Origin: Ruminococcus flavefaciens
GTDB lineage: Bacteria > Bacillota > Clostridia > Oscillospirales > Ruminococcaceae
Direction of reading: 5' to 3'
Length of the DNA stretch: 6,234 bases
Assembly (NCBI GenBank): GCA_002348905.1
Contig: DEBW01000061.1
Coordinates: forward strand, 1 to 6,234
Part shown: piece after piece, positions 1 through 5,503 of the stretch
How positions within the stretch are numbered: the stretch's first letter is position 1
Layout of the letters: each line of letters starts with the position of its first letter
Translations under genes and position numbers: made by a program
Notes under the pieces: model-generated
Database searches by the model: none
What the model was told of the DNA's origin: nothing
What the model saw: the letters and a program-made list of their open reading frames with translations, nothing else

Positions 1-48
1 CAAAATCTTTTCGAGATGTTCGCTATCCGTTTGGCAGACAGCTTATTT

Positions 49-77
49 ATTATATCACTTTTCTTCTCTCTTGTCAA
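49..77 (-). promoter_or_regulatory. Consensus sigma-A promoter, downstream member of a tandem pair, firing left out of the window
   Basis: On the minus strand a perfect TTGACA (-35, 77-72) and perfect TATAAT (-10, 54-49) are separated by exactly 17 bases. Upstream sequence is rich in A and T tracts that could act as an UP element. Transcription would start near position 42 and leave the window within about 40 bases, so the product lies outside. Two perfect promoters in tandem with no nearby ribosome binding site are typical of rRNA or tRNA operons; that link is inference. Confidence 0.75.
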
Positions 78-244
78 GTGCTTTTTTCAAATTTCTTTGA
101 ATTTTTTTTGCTCGACTTTCTTTCAAAAAGAAAAGACAATATACAAGTTTTTATTGTGTCAAACTCAACTTCCCTTACAAGCCTCCCGTGCTGCGCCAGC
201 AGTCTTACCGTTCCGCTCGTCTTGTCTCGTCTGACAGTAATGTT

Positions 245-273
245 ATTATATCATCATATTCTCATTTTGTCAA
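245..273 (-). promoter_or_regulatory. Consensus sigma-A promoter, upstream member of a tandem pair
   Basis: On the minus strand a perfect TTGACA (273-268) and perfect TATAAT (250-245) are 17 bases apart, with an A-rich stretch just upstream (about 285-310). It sits about 200 bases upstream of the second perfect promoter and points the same way. The roughly 165 bases between the two hold no convincing start codon with a ribosome binding site, which favours an untranslated leader, for example of a stable-RNA operon beginning left of the window (inference). Confidence 0.75.
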
Positions 274-359
274 CTCAAAATTTATACGAGGTTTTTTTCT
301 TTTTTTGTTGAGTTTCTATAATTATCCTATTTTATATTAATAAAGAAAAATTTTCCTAT

Positions 360-409
360 AAAAAGAGCAACAGCCTTAACTCCAAAACCCAAAAGGAGAT
401 AAGACTGTT
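360..409 (-). terminator. Intrinsic terminator of the candidate small RNA
   Basis: Two 15-base arms (369-383 and 395-409) are inverted copies matching at 13 of 15 positions, around an 11-base loop. Read on the minus strand the hairpin is followed by GCTCTTTTT, so it works as a rho-independent terminator leftward. On the plus strand no T tract follows. It would insulate the tandem promoters at 273-49 from transcription coming from the right. Confidence 0.7.
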
Positions 410-556
410 CTGATTCGCCCCATTACATTGGAATACGGATAGCTCCAGGAATCTTCACGATCATGCCTGCGCTATCCGGTCAAGACAATGATCTGCCAGC
501 TTTGCCTAAAAAACTTGTGTGCAGATCAGTTTTTTCAGACTTGCTTTGCTTTCTGA
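360..556 (-). ncRNA. Candidate stand-alone structured small RNA, about 195 nt, family not recognised
   Basis: The segment lies between a TTGAAT-17-TATAAT promoter (590-562) and a strong terminator (ending near 360), with no ribosome-bound reading frame. On the minus strand I see three structural units. First, AAAAAACT (535-528) can pair with AGTTTTTT (515-508), while GATCTGC (527-521) can pair with GCAGATC (496-490); the arms interleave, as in an H-type pseudoknot or two alternative folds. Second, GGATAGC (477-471) pairs with GCTATCC (443-437), with CAGG/CCTG continuing inside. Third is the terminator stem. The length resembles 6S or raiA-type RNAs of Firmicutes, but I could match neither by sequence. 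A plus-strand RNA is an alternative, because TGATCTGC/GCAGATCA followed by GTTTTTT could terminate rightward at about 489-535. Confidence 0.5.
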
Positions 557-561
557 TAGTA

Positions 562-590
562 ATTATATTACATCACAAGCTCAAATTCAA
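562..590 (-). promoter_or_regulatory. Promoter of the candidate small RNA
   Basis: On the minus strand TTGAAT (590-585) and a perfect TATAAT (567-562) are spaced by 17 bases, placing the start near 556. This is the only good promoter for the structured segment at 360-556. The plus-strand alternative upstream of 350 is much weaker. Confidence 0.6.
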
Positions 591-818
591 CTCACATTTC
601 AGATATTTGGTGCACAATATGAATATTATTGCAGAAATTATTTTTTAACACTTTCTTAATAAATATATATTGACGATTAGGCTATTTGTTCATTTTTCGG
701 TCTTTTTCCGATATTCACCCATGTTATTTTCACGCCTCTTTGTTTATTTTTCACAAACACTTTTGTTTATTATTAACAATGAGCTTTTTTCACTGCAAAT
801 TTCATTCATAAATTTACA
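591..818. other. AT-rich intergenic stretch with no gene seen
   Basis: No reading frame here has a credible ribosome binding site and no strong hairpin is visible. The only local pattern is a direct repeat of TTTGTTTATT at 739-748 and 762-771 and a short ACAAA/TTTGT inverted pair between them. The stretch separates the divergent promoters of the small RNA (left) and the acetyltransferase gene (right). Confidence 0.6.
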
Positions 819-847
819 TTGATAAATCCTTCCACCAATGTTATAAT
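819..847 (+). promoter_or_regulatory. Promoter of the acetyltransferase gene
   Basis: TTGATA (819-824) and a perfect TATAAT (842-847) are 17 bases apart. Transcription would begin near 854, giving a leader of roughly 80 bases before the ATG at 936. The leader contains a weak ATGTCA/TGACAT inverted pair (852-857 and 873-878) that does not involve the ribosome binding site. Confidence 0.75.
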
Positions 848-935
848 ATAAATGTCATGTTCGATTCTGCACTGACATACATACATCGACAATAGCAAAA
901 AAACGACAAACTTAACAGTCAGGAGGCAAACACAA

Positions 936-1580
936 ATGAACTACCGCATAATAGACAGGGAAAACTACTATAGAAAAGGCGTTTACCGCCATTTCACGCA
1001 GGACTGTAAATGTTCTTCATCAATGACAGCACGTATAGACGTTACAGACCTTGTAAAATATTCAAAAGTCACGGGAACGAAATTCTACATCAACTTCCTA
1101 TATATAATATCAAAAGTTCTGAACTCCCGTGACGACTACAAAATGAGCTATTTATGGGAGACTGACCAGCTCATCTGCTATGATACTATAAATCCCACAC
1201 AATACGTTTTCCACGAGGATACCGAGACCTGTACACCTGTATATTCGCATTATTCAGAGGACAGAGATACTTTCTACACCAACGCACTGAGAGACATCGA
1301 ATACGCCAAACAAAGGCACGAATATCTTCTCGATCCAGCCAATCACCCGAACTGGTTCGATGCATCATATATATCATGGCTTTCCTACGATTCGCTGAAT
1401 ATCGAGCTTCCTGACGGCTATCTTTACTTTCTGCCGATAATCAACTGGGGAAAATACCGTGTTGAAAACAACAGGTTCATGCTTCCTCTGACAGTGAGAA
1501 TGAACCACGCAGTAGCCGACGGATTCCTCATAGCAAACGTATTCAGGCTTATTGAAAAAGAGATAGAGAATTTCAGATAA
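936..1580 (+). CDS. Chloramphenicol-acetyltransferase-like protein (CatA fold)
   Basis: This 214-aa protein has the length and layout of trimeric type A chloramphenicol acetyltransferases, which move acetyl from acetyl-CoA to a hydroxyl group in the cytoplasm. The C-terminal active-site block reads MNHAVADGF (189-197): it keeps the catalytic His (H191) and the structural Asp (D195) of the family's HHxxxDG motif, but the preceding His is Asn (N190). The N-terminal block (residues 1-20) and a YISWLSYDSLNI stretch near 145-156, followed by a LPIINWGKY-like segment, also follow the family. The start has AGGAGG at 921-926, 9 bases upstream. It is a single-gene unit with its own promoter and terminator. 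It is clearly divergent from classical resistance CATs, so whether chloramphenicol is the substrate is uncertain; a housekeeping or other xenobiotic acetyltransferase is possible. Confidence 0.85.
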   Translation: MNYRIIDRENYYRKGVYRHFTQDCKCSSSMTARIDVTDLVKYSKVTGTKFYINFLYIISKVLNSRDDYKMSYLWETDQLICYDTINPTQYVFHEDTETCTPVYSHYSEDRDTFYTNALRDIEYAKQRHEYLLDPANHPNWFDASYISWLSYDSLNIELPDGYLYFLPIINWGKYRVENNRFMLPLTVRMNHAVADGFLIANVFRLIEKEIENFR

Positions 1581-1587
1581 ACATAGA

Positions 1588-1682
1588 TGTTGAAAGTTTC
1601 AAACACTGATATACAGCTATATTCAGGAAAATATTCAAGTATTTCAACACACATCGACAGACTTTCAACACGCTTTTCAACA
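1588..1682 (+). repeat. TTTCAACA repeats in the acetyltransferase 3' region
   Basis: TTTCAACA occurs at 1642, 1663 and 1675 in direct orientation. An inverted copy, TGTTGAAAGT (1588-1597), is perfectly complementary to ACTTTCAACA (1661-1670). This could make a 10-bp stem with a long loop in the 3' untranslated region of the gene, just before its terminator. Function is unknown, and the copies are too short and irregularly spaced for a CRISPR array. Confidence 0.45.
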
Positions 1683-1692
1683 TTCAGTCAAC

Positions 1693-1728
1693 AAAAAACT
1701 CTCATTCACCTTTAGAATGAGAGTTTTT
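1693..1728. terminator. Bidirectional intrinsic terminator between convergent units
   Basis: ACTCTCATTC (1698-1707) and GAATGAGAGT (1715-1724) form a perfect 10-bp stem with a 7-base loop. Six A residues precede it (1693-1698) and a T tract follows it (1724-1728), so a U run follows the hairpin in both directions. It ends the acetyltransferase transcript rightward and the que operon leftward, and lies 7-10 bases past the queF stop. Confidence 0.92.
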
Positions 1729-1734
1729 CTTATA

Positions 1735-2232
1735 TTATCTGTTATTTACATCCTCTGGGAACATATCGTGCTTGGAAAGGCGCTCCCATGCGACATTTTC
1801 CCACTTAGTACCCGGCTGACCGTAGTTGCAGTAAGGATCAATGGAGATACCTCCACGGGGCAGGAATTTTCCCCATACTTCGATATATTTCGGCTCCATG
1901 AGCTTAATGAGGTCGTTCATTATTATATTAACGCAGTCCTCGTGGAAGTCACCGTGATTACGGAAGCTGAACAGATAGAGCTTCAGAGACTTGCTCTCTA
2001 CCATTCTCTCAGCCGGAACGTAGGAAATATAAATAGTCGCAAAGTCCGGCTGACCGGTAATAGGACAAAGACTTGTGAACTCCGGACAGTTGAACTTCAC
2101 GAAATAGTCTCTGTCAGGGTGCTTGTTCGGGAAAGTCTCCAGTACTTCCGGAGCGTAGTCAGCGGAATATTTAGTGTTCTGATTGCCGAGGAGAGTTATG
2201 TCTCCCCTTTCGTTATCTTTTCTGCCTGTCAT
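1735..2232 (-). CDS. queF: NADPH-dependent 7-cyano-7-deazaguanine (preQ0) reductase
   Basis: QueF reduces the nitrile of preQ0 to the aminomethyl group of preQ1 using two NADPH, the last step before insertion into tRNA by Tgt. The 165-aa length is that of the short, unimodular (Bacillus-type) enzyme of the T-fold superfamily. Visible signatures are CPITGQPD with the thioimide-forming Cys (C56) and the proton-relay Asp (D63), the QueF motif ESKSLKLYLFSFRNH (79-93), and the following H97-E98 pair that contacts substrate. The ATG at 2232 overlaps the kinase stop codon by four bases (ATGA), with GGAG 8 bases upstream (2244-2241). It is the last gene of the operon and is followed by a bidirectional terminator. 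Its product, preQ1, is the expected ligand of the leader riboswitch, closing a feedback loop. Confidence 0.96.
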   Translation of the reverse strand: MTGRKDNERGDITLLGNQNTKYSADYAPEVLETFPNKHPDRDYFVKFNCPEFTSLCPITGQPDFATIYISYVPAERMVESKSLKLYLFSFRNHGDFHEDCVNIIMNDLIKLMEPKYIEVWGKFLPRGGISIDPYCNYGQPGTKWENVAWERLSKHDMFPEDVNNR

Positions 2233-2804
2233 GATTCATACTCCTTTTTCTCGATGTAAGTTCTGAGTTCTTTGAGCCATAGCGGTATATTTTCACCTTT
2301 AGTTATAAGCTGACCATTTTTGTACTCGCCTTTTTCAACAAAACCATTTTCATTGTCGAAAAATCTGACTTCATTGCAGTAAGGCAGCACTTTGGCGAGG
2401 TCATCAAAGCGTTTGAGGTAACGTCTTTCAACGTCTGCTGCCGGAATATCATGTCCGCCCTTTTCAACACGGTTTTTGATACGTTTTATACTCTCGTCAG
2501 AAGAGCTTACTCCAACGTAATAAAGCCTGATGAAGTAATCAAGATCACGGGCTTTCTGAATGGTTTTAAGAGTTCTCACTTCTGAGAGCGTAGTTTCCTG
2601 CGTAAAATTCACACGCTTTTCCAGACAATCATCAATAATAGCGATAGCAGATTTACCGCCTTTTATACTGTCTCCGCCCAACTCGGCAGTTAATTTATCC
2701 GTATCAACGATAATACCAAGTTCTGAACTTTCAGCGGATAAAACGCCTGAAAGACTGCTTTTGCCTGCTCCGTTAACTCCGCCTATAATGGTGAATACTC
2801 TCAT
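2229..2804 (-). CDS. Zeta-toxin/COG4185-like P-loop kinase
   Basis: A 191-aa cytoplasmic protein with an N-terminal Walker A motif, GGVNGAGKSS (8-17), after a hydrophobic beta strand. Then come VDTDKL (33-38), a QETTLS segment (69-74) and an arginine-bearing RVEKGGHDIP stretch (112-121). This arrangement is characteristic of the zeta-toxin / COG4185 predicted kinase group. Classical zeta toxins phosphorylate UDP-N-acetylglucosamine, but many solitary homologues have no known substrate. The ATG overlaps the queC stop (ATGA at 2804-2801) and its own stop overlaps the queF start (2232-2229), so it is translationally coupled on both sides. An AAGGA-type ribosome binding site lies about 8 bases upstream. 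No antitoxin-like small gene flanks it, which argues against an ordinary toxin-antitoxin pair. A nucleoside, base or nucleotide kinase role tied to deazapurine metabolism is possible but unproven. Confidence 0.82.
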   Translation of the reverse strand: MRVFTIIGGVNGAGKSSLSGVLSAESSELGIIVDTDKLTAELGGDSIKGGKSAIAIIDDCLEKRVNFTQETTLSEVRTLKTIQKARDLDYFIRLYYVGVSSSDESIKRIKNRVEKGGHDIPAADVERRYLKRFDDLAKVLPYCNEVRFFDNENGFVEKGEYKNGQLITKGENIPLWLKELRTYIEKKEYES

Positions 2805-3490
2805 TTTTCAATTCCTTTCATAAGCGGATCAGTAACGCCGTTAGCCTCAAAAGCAGCGATACGGTCACGGCACGTACCGCAGACACCGCACGGACACTCT
2901 CCGCCTTCGTAGCAGCTCCATGTAAGCTCATACGGTACATTCAGTTCAAGACCTTTTCTGACAACGTCAGCCTTAGTAAGCTTGACGAATGGAGCTTCGA
3001 TATGTAACTGCTGACCGCTTCCGAGGTAGATAGCCCTGTTCATGGCATCATTGAAAGCGTCAGAGCAGTCAGGATAAGCATTTCCGGCAGCGTCATCGCT
3101 GTGAGCGCCATAATATATAACATCGCAGTCATTTGAAAGAGCGATGCTTGCAGCGGAAGAAAGGAACAGACCATTTCTGAACGGTACATAAGTAGAAACC
3201 GGCTTGCCGTTAGTCTTTTTAAGCTGTTCAGCATAGCTTTCCTGCGGTATCTCGCCGTTTCCTGAAAGGAGAGTGCAGTCAGAATCAGCGAAAATAAGAG
3301 CGAGGTCGAGAGTTTTGAGCTGAACGCCGTAATAAGCGGCGGTTTTCTGAGCAGCCTGCATCTCCTTGTCGTGCTTCTGACCATAGTAAATGGACAGAGC
3401 GATAACATTTTCAGCTCCGAATTTATCAACAGCCATACCGAGGCAGGTGGAGCTGTCCACGCCTCCGCTGAAAAGAACGAGTGCTTTCAT
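2801..3490 (-). CDS. queC: 7-cyano-7-deazaguanine (preQ0) synthase
   Basis: QueC converts 7-carboxy-7-deazaguanine (CDG) to preQ0 using ammonia and two ATP, by way of an adenylated intermediate. The 229-aa protein begins with the PP-loop ATP pyrophosphatase motif SGGVDS (8-13). A zinc site is formed by C193 with the CGVCGTC cluster (C201, C204, C207); C199 is one additional Cys in the same loop. An HSDDAAGNAYPDC stretch in the middle also follows the family. The start is the ATG at 3490, with an AAAGG ribosome binding site about 8 bases upstream, 17 bases after the chorismate mutase stop. The stop overlaps the start of the kinase gene. Length and all key motifs fit a functional enzyme. Confidence 0.97.
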   Translation of the reverse strand: MKALVLFSGGVDSSTCLGMAVDKFGAENVIALSIYYGQKHDKEMQAAQKTAAYYGVQLKTLDLALIFADSDCTLLSGNGEIPQESYAEQLKKTNGKPVSTYVPFRNGLFLSSAASIALSNDCDVIYYGAHSDDAAGNAYPDCSDAFNDAMNRAIYLGSGQQLHIEAPFVKLTKADVVRKGLELNVPYELTWSCYEGGECPCGVCGTCRDRIAAFEANGVTDPLMKGIEK

Positions 3491-3507
3491 AATATTTACC
3501 TTTCAAA

Positions 3508-3792
3508 TCATTTATTTTTCTTAAATTCCTGCATTTCCATATTAATGAAACCGGATATCATTTCCCTGTAGAGTTTTTCAGTCATGTCAGGAGAAGCACC
3601 GTATTTCTCAGCTTTTTTCCTGACTTTTGCAATAACAGCTTCAACTCTCGCCGGAGCTTTAACTCCGTCCTCGTTTTTCTTGAATGCGGAAGCCTGTTTA
3701 ACATAGTCTGTTCTTTCTGCAATAAGTCTGATTATCTGGTCGTCGATCCTGTCGATATTTGAACGTACTTCATCTAAGCTTGAGCATTTCAT
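3508..3792 (-). CDS. AroQ-class chorismate mutase domain protein, PchB-like
   Basis: A 94-aa all-helical protein of the AroQ fold, which works as an intertwined dimer rearranging chorismate to prephenate. Its closest resemblance that I can recall is the isochorismate-pyruvate lyase / chorismate mutase PchB: LDEVRSNIDRID (6-17), AERTDYVKQASAFKK (25-39) and an APARVE block (46-51) align without gaps. The active-site set is present as R10, R27, K38 and R49, while the position of PchB Gln90 appears to be Glu (E86), as in the yeast mutase. The gene has an excellent AGGAGG site (3805-3800), 7 bases before the ATG, starting just after the stop of the 109-aa gene. It shares no pathway intermediate with queuosine synthesis, so its place in the operon is odd. 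Whether the reaction is mutase or lyase cannot be settled here; no isochorismate synthase is nearby. Confidence 0.85.
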   Translation of the reverse strand: MKCSSLDEVRSNIDRIDDQIIRLIAERTDYVKQASAFKKNEDGVKAPARVEAVIAKVRKKAEKYGASPDMTEKLYREMISGFINMEMQEFKKNK

Positions 3793-3806
3793 AAAATGAC
3801 CTCCTG

Positions 3807-4136
3807 TTAAATACCGAAATGTATAATAAATTTATTCTCGCTGTCAGCCTTGCGAATAAGAGCAACAAGCTCCGAGAAAGCCGGTTTGTCAGCGAAGATA
3901 TCAGTCAGCAAGCCGAAAGACTCCGGCGGTATCAGCGTAACACCGCAGTAAGCAAGACCTGCTCCGGACTTATCGAGGGTATGCCAGCAGCATTTCACCT
4001 CATTCAGCTTTTCGCCGACTGAGAGTATATCATCATCGTCAACAGCGATACAATCGTATTTTTCCGGCTCGTATTCATCATATCTTCTCCCCTTTTCGGG
4101 AGCATCCTGCATTATACCGAATTCATGTACGGGCAT
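3807..4136 (-). CDS. Unrecognised 109-aa protein in the que operon
   Basis: I do not recognise this family. The ATG at 4136 is chosen because AAGGTG lies 6 bases upstream; a TTG 36 bases further out (4172) extends the frame but has no good ribosome binding site. The protein is soluble, with no signal peptide or membrane segment. It has an N-terminal MPVHEFGIM stretch, an acidic Tyr-rich region (DEYEPEKYD), a DDDD run, then a CCWHTLDKSGAGLAYCG-like block near the middle, IPPES, a helical segment, and a C-terminal FIIHFGI tail. Two adjacent Cys, a His and a third Cys in the central block could suggest metal or redox chemistry, but this is speculation. It lies 14 bases before the chorismate mutase, so the two are probably co-translated. 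The 141-base gap on its upstream side is the largest in the operon and carries a palindrome. Confidence 0.75.
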   Translation of the reverse strand: MPVHEFGIMQDAPEKGRRYDEYEPEKYDCIAVDDDDILSVGEKLNEVKCCWHTLDKSGAGLAYCGVTLIPPESFGLLTDIFADKPAFSELVALIRKADSENKFIIHFGI

Positions 4137-4195
4137 ATTTTTCACCTTCCGAGCCATTCGCCGTCCCTGCAATCGGGCAATATAACGTTATTTTT

Positions 4196-4220
4196 TGTAG
4201 GGACGACCATTGGTCGTCCG
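4196..4220. repeat. Compact palindrome in the folE downstream gap, probable interspersed repeat
   Basis: GGACGACCA (4201-4209) and TGGTCGTCC (4211-4219) are perfect 9-base arms around one base, preceded by TTTTTTGTAG on the plus strand. Neither strand has a T run after the hairpin, so it is not a simple terminator. Sequences of the form GTAGGG-palindrome-CCG recur in many gut Firmicutes in my experience, so a dispersed repeat is likely; copy number cannot be tested in this window. Confidence 0.55.
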
Positions 4221-4277
4221 CTAATTTATTGCATATGTCACGTTTTTCGACAAACTGAGACTTCTCAGCATTTATTC

Positions 4278-4838
4278 TCAGTCAAGAAGCTCCTGCAAGT
4301 CACGTCTTGACTTGAATTCACCGGTGTAGGTGCGTGTCTCAGTACGAGCAGAGGAATTGCGGATACCTCTTGCAGTCATACAGCTGTGAGAGCCGACAAT
4401 TTTCACGCCTACATCAGGAGTACCGGCAGCTTCGGATATTATCTCAGCGATGTCTCTGCCGAGGCGCTCCTGCAATTGCAGACGCTTTGCAGCCATATCG
4501 CATATACGGGCTATCTTGCTGAGTCCGAGGACTTTGCCGTGTGGGATGTACGCAACATTGACATACATATCATACATAAGAGCGAGGTGATGTTCGCAGT
4601 AGCTGAAAACAGTGATATCCTTCATGACAACAGCTTCCTGAGCGCCGGTATCTTCGGCGGTGAAGGTCTTGCCGAACATCTGAGCGATATCGTGGTTGGT
4701 ATAAGCGATACCTTCGAGCATTTCTTCAAACATACCAGCAACACGGGAAGGAGTTTCTTTAAGTCCTTCTCTGTCAGGATTTTCGCCTAAAGCTTCAAGC
4801 AGCCCTCTAACGTGAAATTCAATTTTTTCTCTATCCAT
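4278..4838 (-). CDS. folE: GTP cyclohydrolase I
   Basis: FolE opens the guanine ring of GTP to give 7,8-dihydroneopterin triphosphate and formate. That product is the QueD substrate here and also the first folate intermediate. The 186-aa protein has the usual layout: an N-terminal helix region with GENPDREGLKETPSRV (18-33), then the zinc ligands C81 and H84 in SYCEHHLALM, the YIPHGKVLGLSKIAR signature (97-111), LQLQERLGRDIAEII (120-134), and the third zinc Cys C153 in SHSCMTARGIR. It is a decamer in other bacteria. The ATG at 4838 lies two bases after the queE stop, with AGAGAGG about 9 bases upstream. A short inverted pair (ACTGAGA 4254-4260, TCTCAGT 4276-4282) overlaps its stop codon, but no U tract follows. 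Confidence 0.97.
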   Translation of the reverse strand: MDREKIEFHVRGLLEALGENPDREGLKETPSRVAGMFEEMLEGIAYTNHDIAQMFGKTFTAEDTGAQEAVVMKDITVFSYCEHHLALMYDMYVNVAYIPHGKVLGLSKIARICDMAAKRLQLQERLGRDIAEIISEAAGTPDVGVKIVGSHSCMTARGIRNSSARTETRTYTGEFKSRRDLQELLD

Positions 4839-4840
4839 AT

Positions 4841-5503
4841 TTAAACGCCTCTCTTTTCAGGATCCCAGATATATTTATGAAGCTGGAGCTGTAATCTTAC
4901 GCCGTTGAGCTTTTTCCCCAGCATGAAATCAACAATTTCATCCGGCTTGATATTGCCGAATACAGGACTTATGTACACCTTACACTTATCAGTAAGGCAG
5001 TATTTTCCGATTATCTCGCAGGCTTTTTCAAGGTCATTGATACTGCCGGACACGAATTTCACAGCGTCCTGAGGCTGTAAAAAACTGTAATTATCAGTCA
5101 GCATATGATTTTCCATACCGCTTGACGGGAGCTTATAGTCCAGCGTAAAAGCCGGACGGCATGGTTTAGCGCTAAACTCAGCAATGGAGATACTGCCGTT
5201 AGTTTCTATCTCGACACTGTTTCCATTATTAATAAGCAGTTCGATCAAACTGTACAGGTCATTTTGCAGAAGCGGTTCACCGCCTGTGAGAGTAACATTT
5301 CTGATACCGGTACTTTTAACATAGTCAGCGATATCCTCAGCCGAGAGCATTTCTGCCTTACAATCGGGAGTATTCGCCCACTTAGTATCGCAGTAGCTGC
5401 AAGCGAGATTGCACTGACGGAAGCGAATAAAAACGGCAGGCTCACCTGCTTTGATGCTCTCGCCATTGATGCTTACGAATTTTTCAACAACAGGGAAACT
5501 CAT
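4841..5503 (-). CDS. queE: 7-carboxy-7-deazaguanine synthase (radical SAM)
   Basis: QueE converts 6-carboxy-5,6,7,8-tetrahydropterin to 7-carboxy-7-deazaguanine by a radical ring contraction, using S-adenosylmethionine as a catalytic cofactor with Mg2+. The 220-aa protein carries the iron-sulfur motif CNLACSYC (C31, C35, C38; CX3CX2C) after a VSINGES start segment typical of the family. The SAM-contacting GGEP motif is at 74-77 in TLTGGEPLLQ, and IETNGS is at 99-104. The C-terminal QLQLHKYIWDPEKRGV tail is also characteristic. The ATG (5503) overlaps the queD stop as ATGA, and a GAGGTG inside the end of queD can serve as its ribosome binding site. All motifs needed for activity are visible. 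Confidence 0.96.
   Translation of the reverse strand: MSFPVVEKFVSINGESIKAGEPAVFIRFRQCNLACSYCDTKWANTPDCKAEMLSAEDIADYVKSTGIRNVTLTGGEPLLQNDLYSLIELLINNGNSVEIETNGSISIAEFSAKPCRPAFTLDYKLPSSGMENHMLTDNYSFLQPQDAVKFVSGSINDLEKACEIIGKYCLTDKCKVYISPVFGNIKPDEIVDFMLGKKLNGVRLQLQLHKYIWDPEKRGV

Noticed and set aside
16..311. Two short plus-strand frames rich in Phe, Leu and Ser
   Set aside because: They arise from T-rich promoter DNA, lack ribosome binding sites and overlap two perfect minus-strand promoters.
463..648. Plus-strand 61-codon open frame
   Set aside because: No ribosome binding site; the sequence is better explained by the structured-RNA arms at 489-535 and 437-477 on the other strand.
857..895. 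12-codon frame (ATG to TAG) in the acetyltransferase leader, like a cat attenuation leader peptide
   Set aside because: The predicted start of transcription is only about 3 bases upstream, so it has no ribosome binding site, and the leader has no sequence that could pair with the AGGAGG at 921-926.
1642..1682. CRISPR-like repeats
   Set aside because: The units are 8 bases with spacings of 21 and 12 bases, far from CRISPR architecture, and no cas genes are present.
1717..2259. Plus-strand 180-codon open frame
   Set aside because: It is antisense to queF, whose motifs (CPITGQPD, ESKSLKLYLFSFRNH) are unmistakable, and its first codons lie in the bidirectional terminator with no ribosome binding site.
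4137..4172. TTG (4172) or ATG (4157) starts for the 109-aa gene
   Set aside because: Neither has as good a ribosome binding site as the ATG at 4136, which has AAGGTG 6 bases upstream.
4254..4282. Inverted pair overlapping the folE stop as a terminator
   Set aside because: The stem is AT-rich and short and no U tract follows on the minus strand, so it is unlikely to stop transcription within the operon.
4386..4790. Plus-strand 134-codon open frame
   Set aside because: Antisense shadow of folE, with no ribosome binding site and no recognisable domain.
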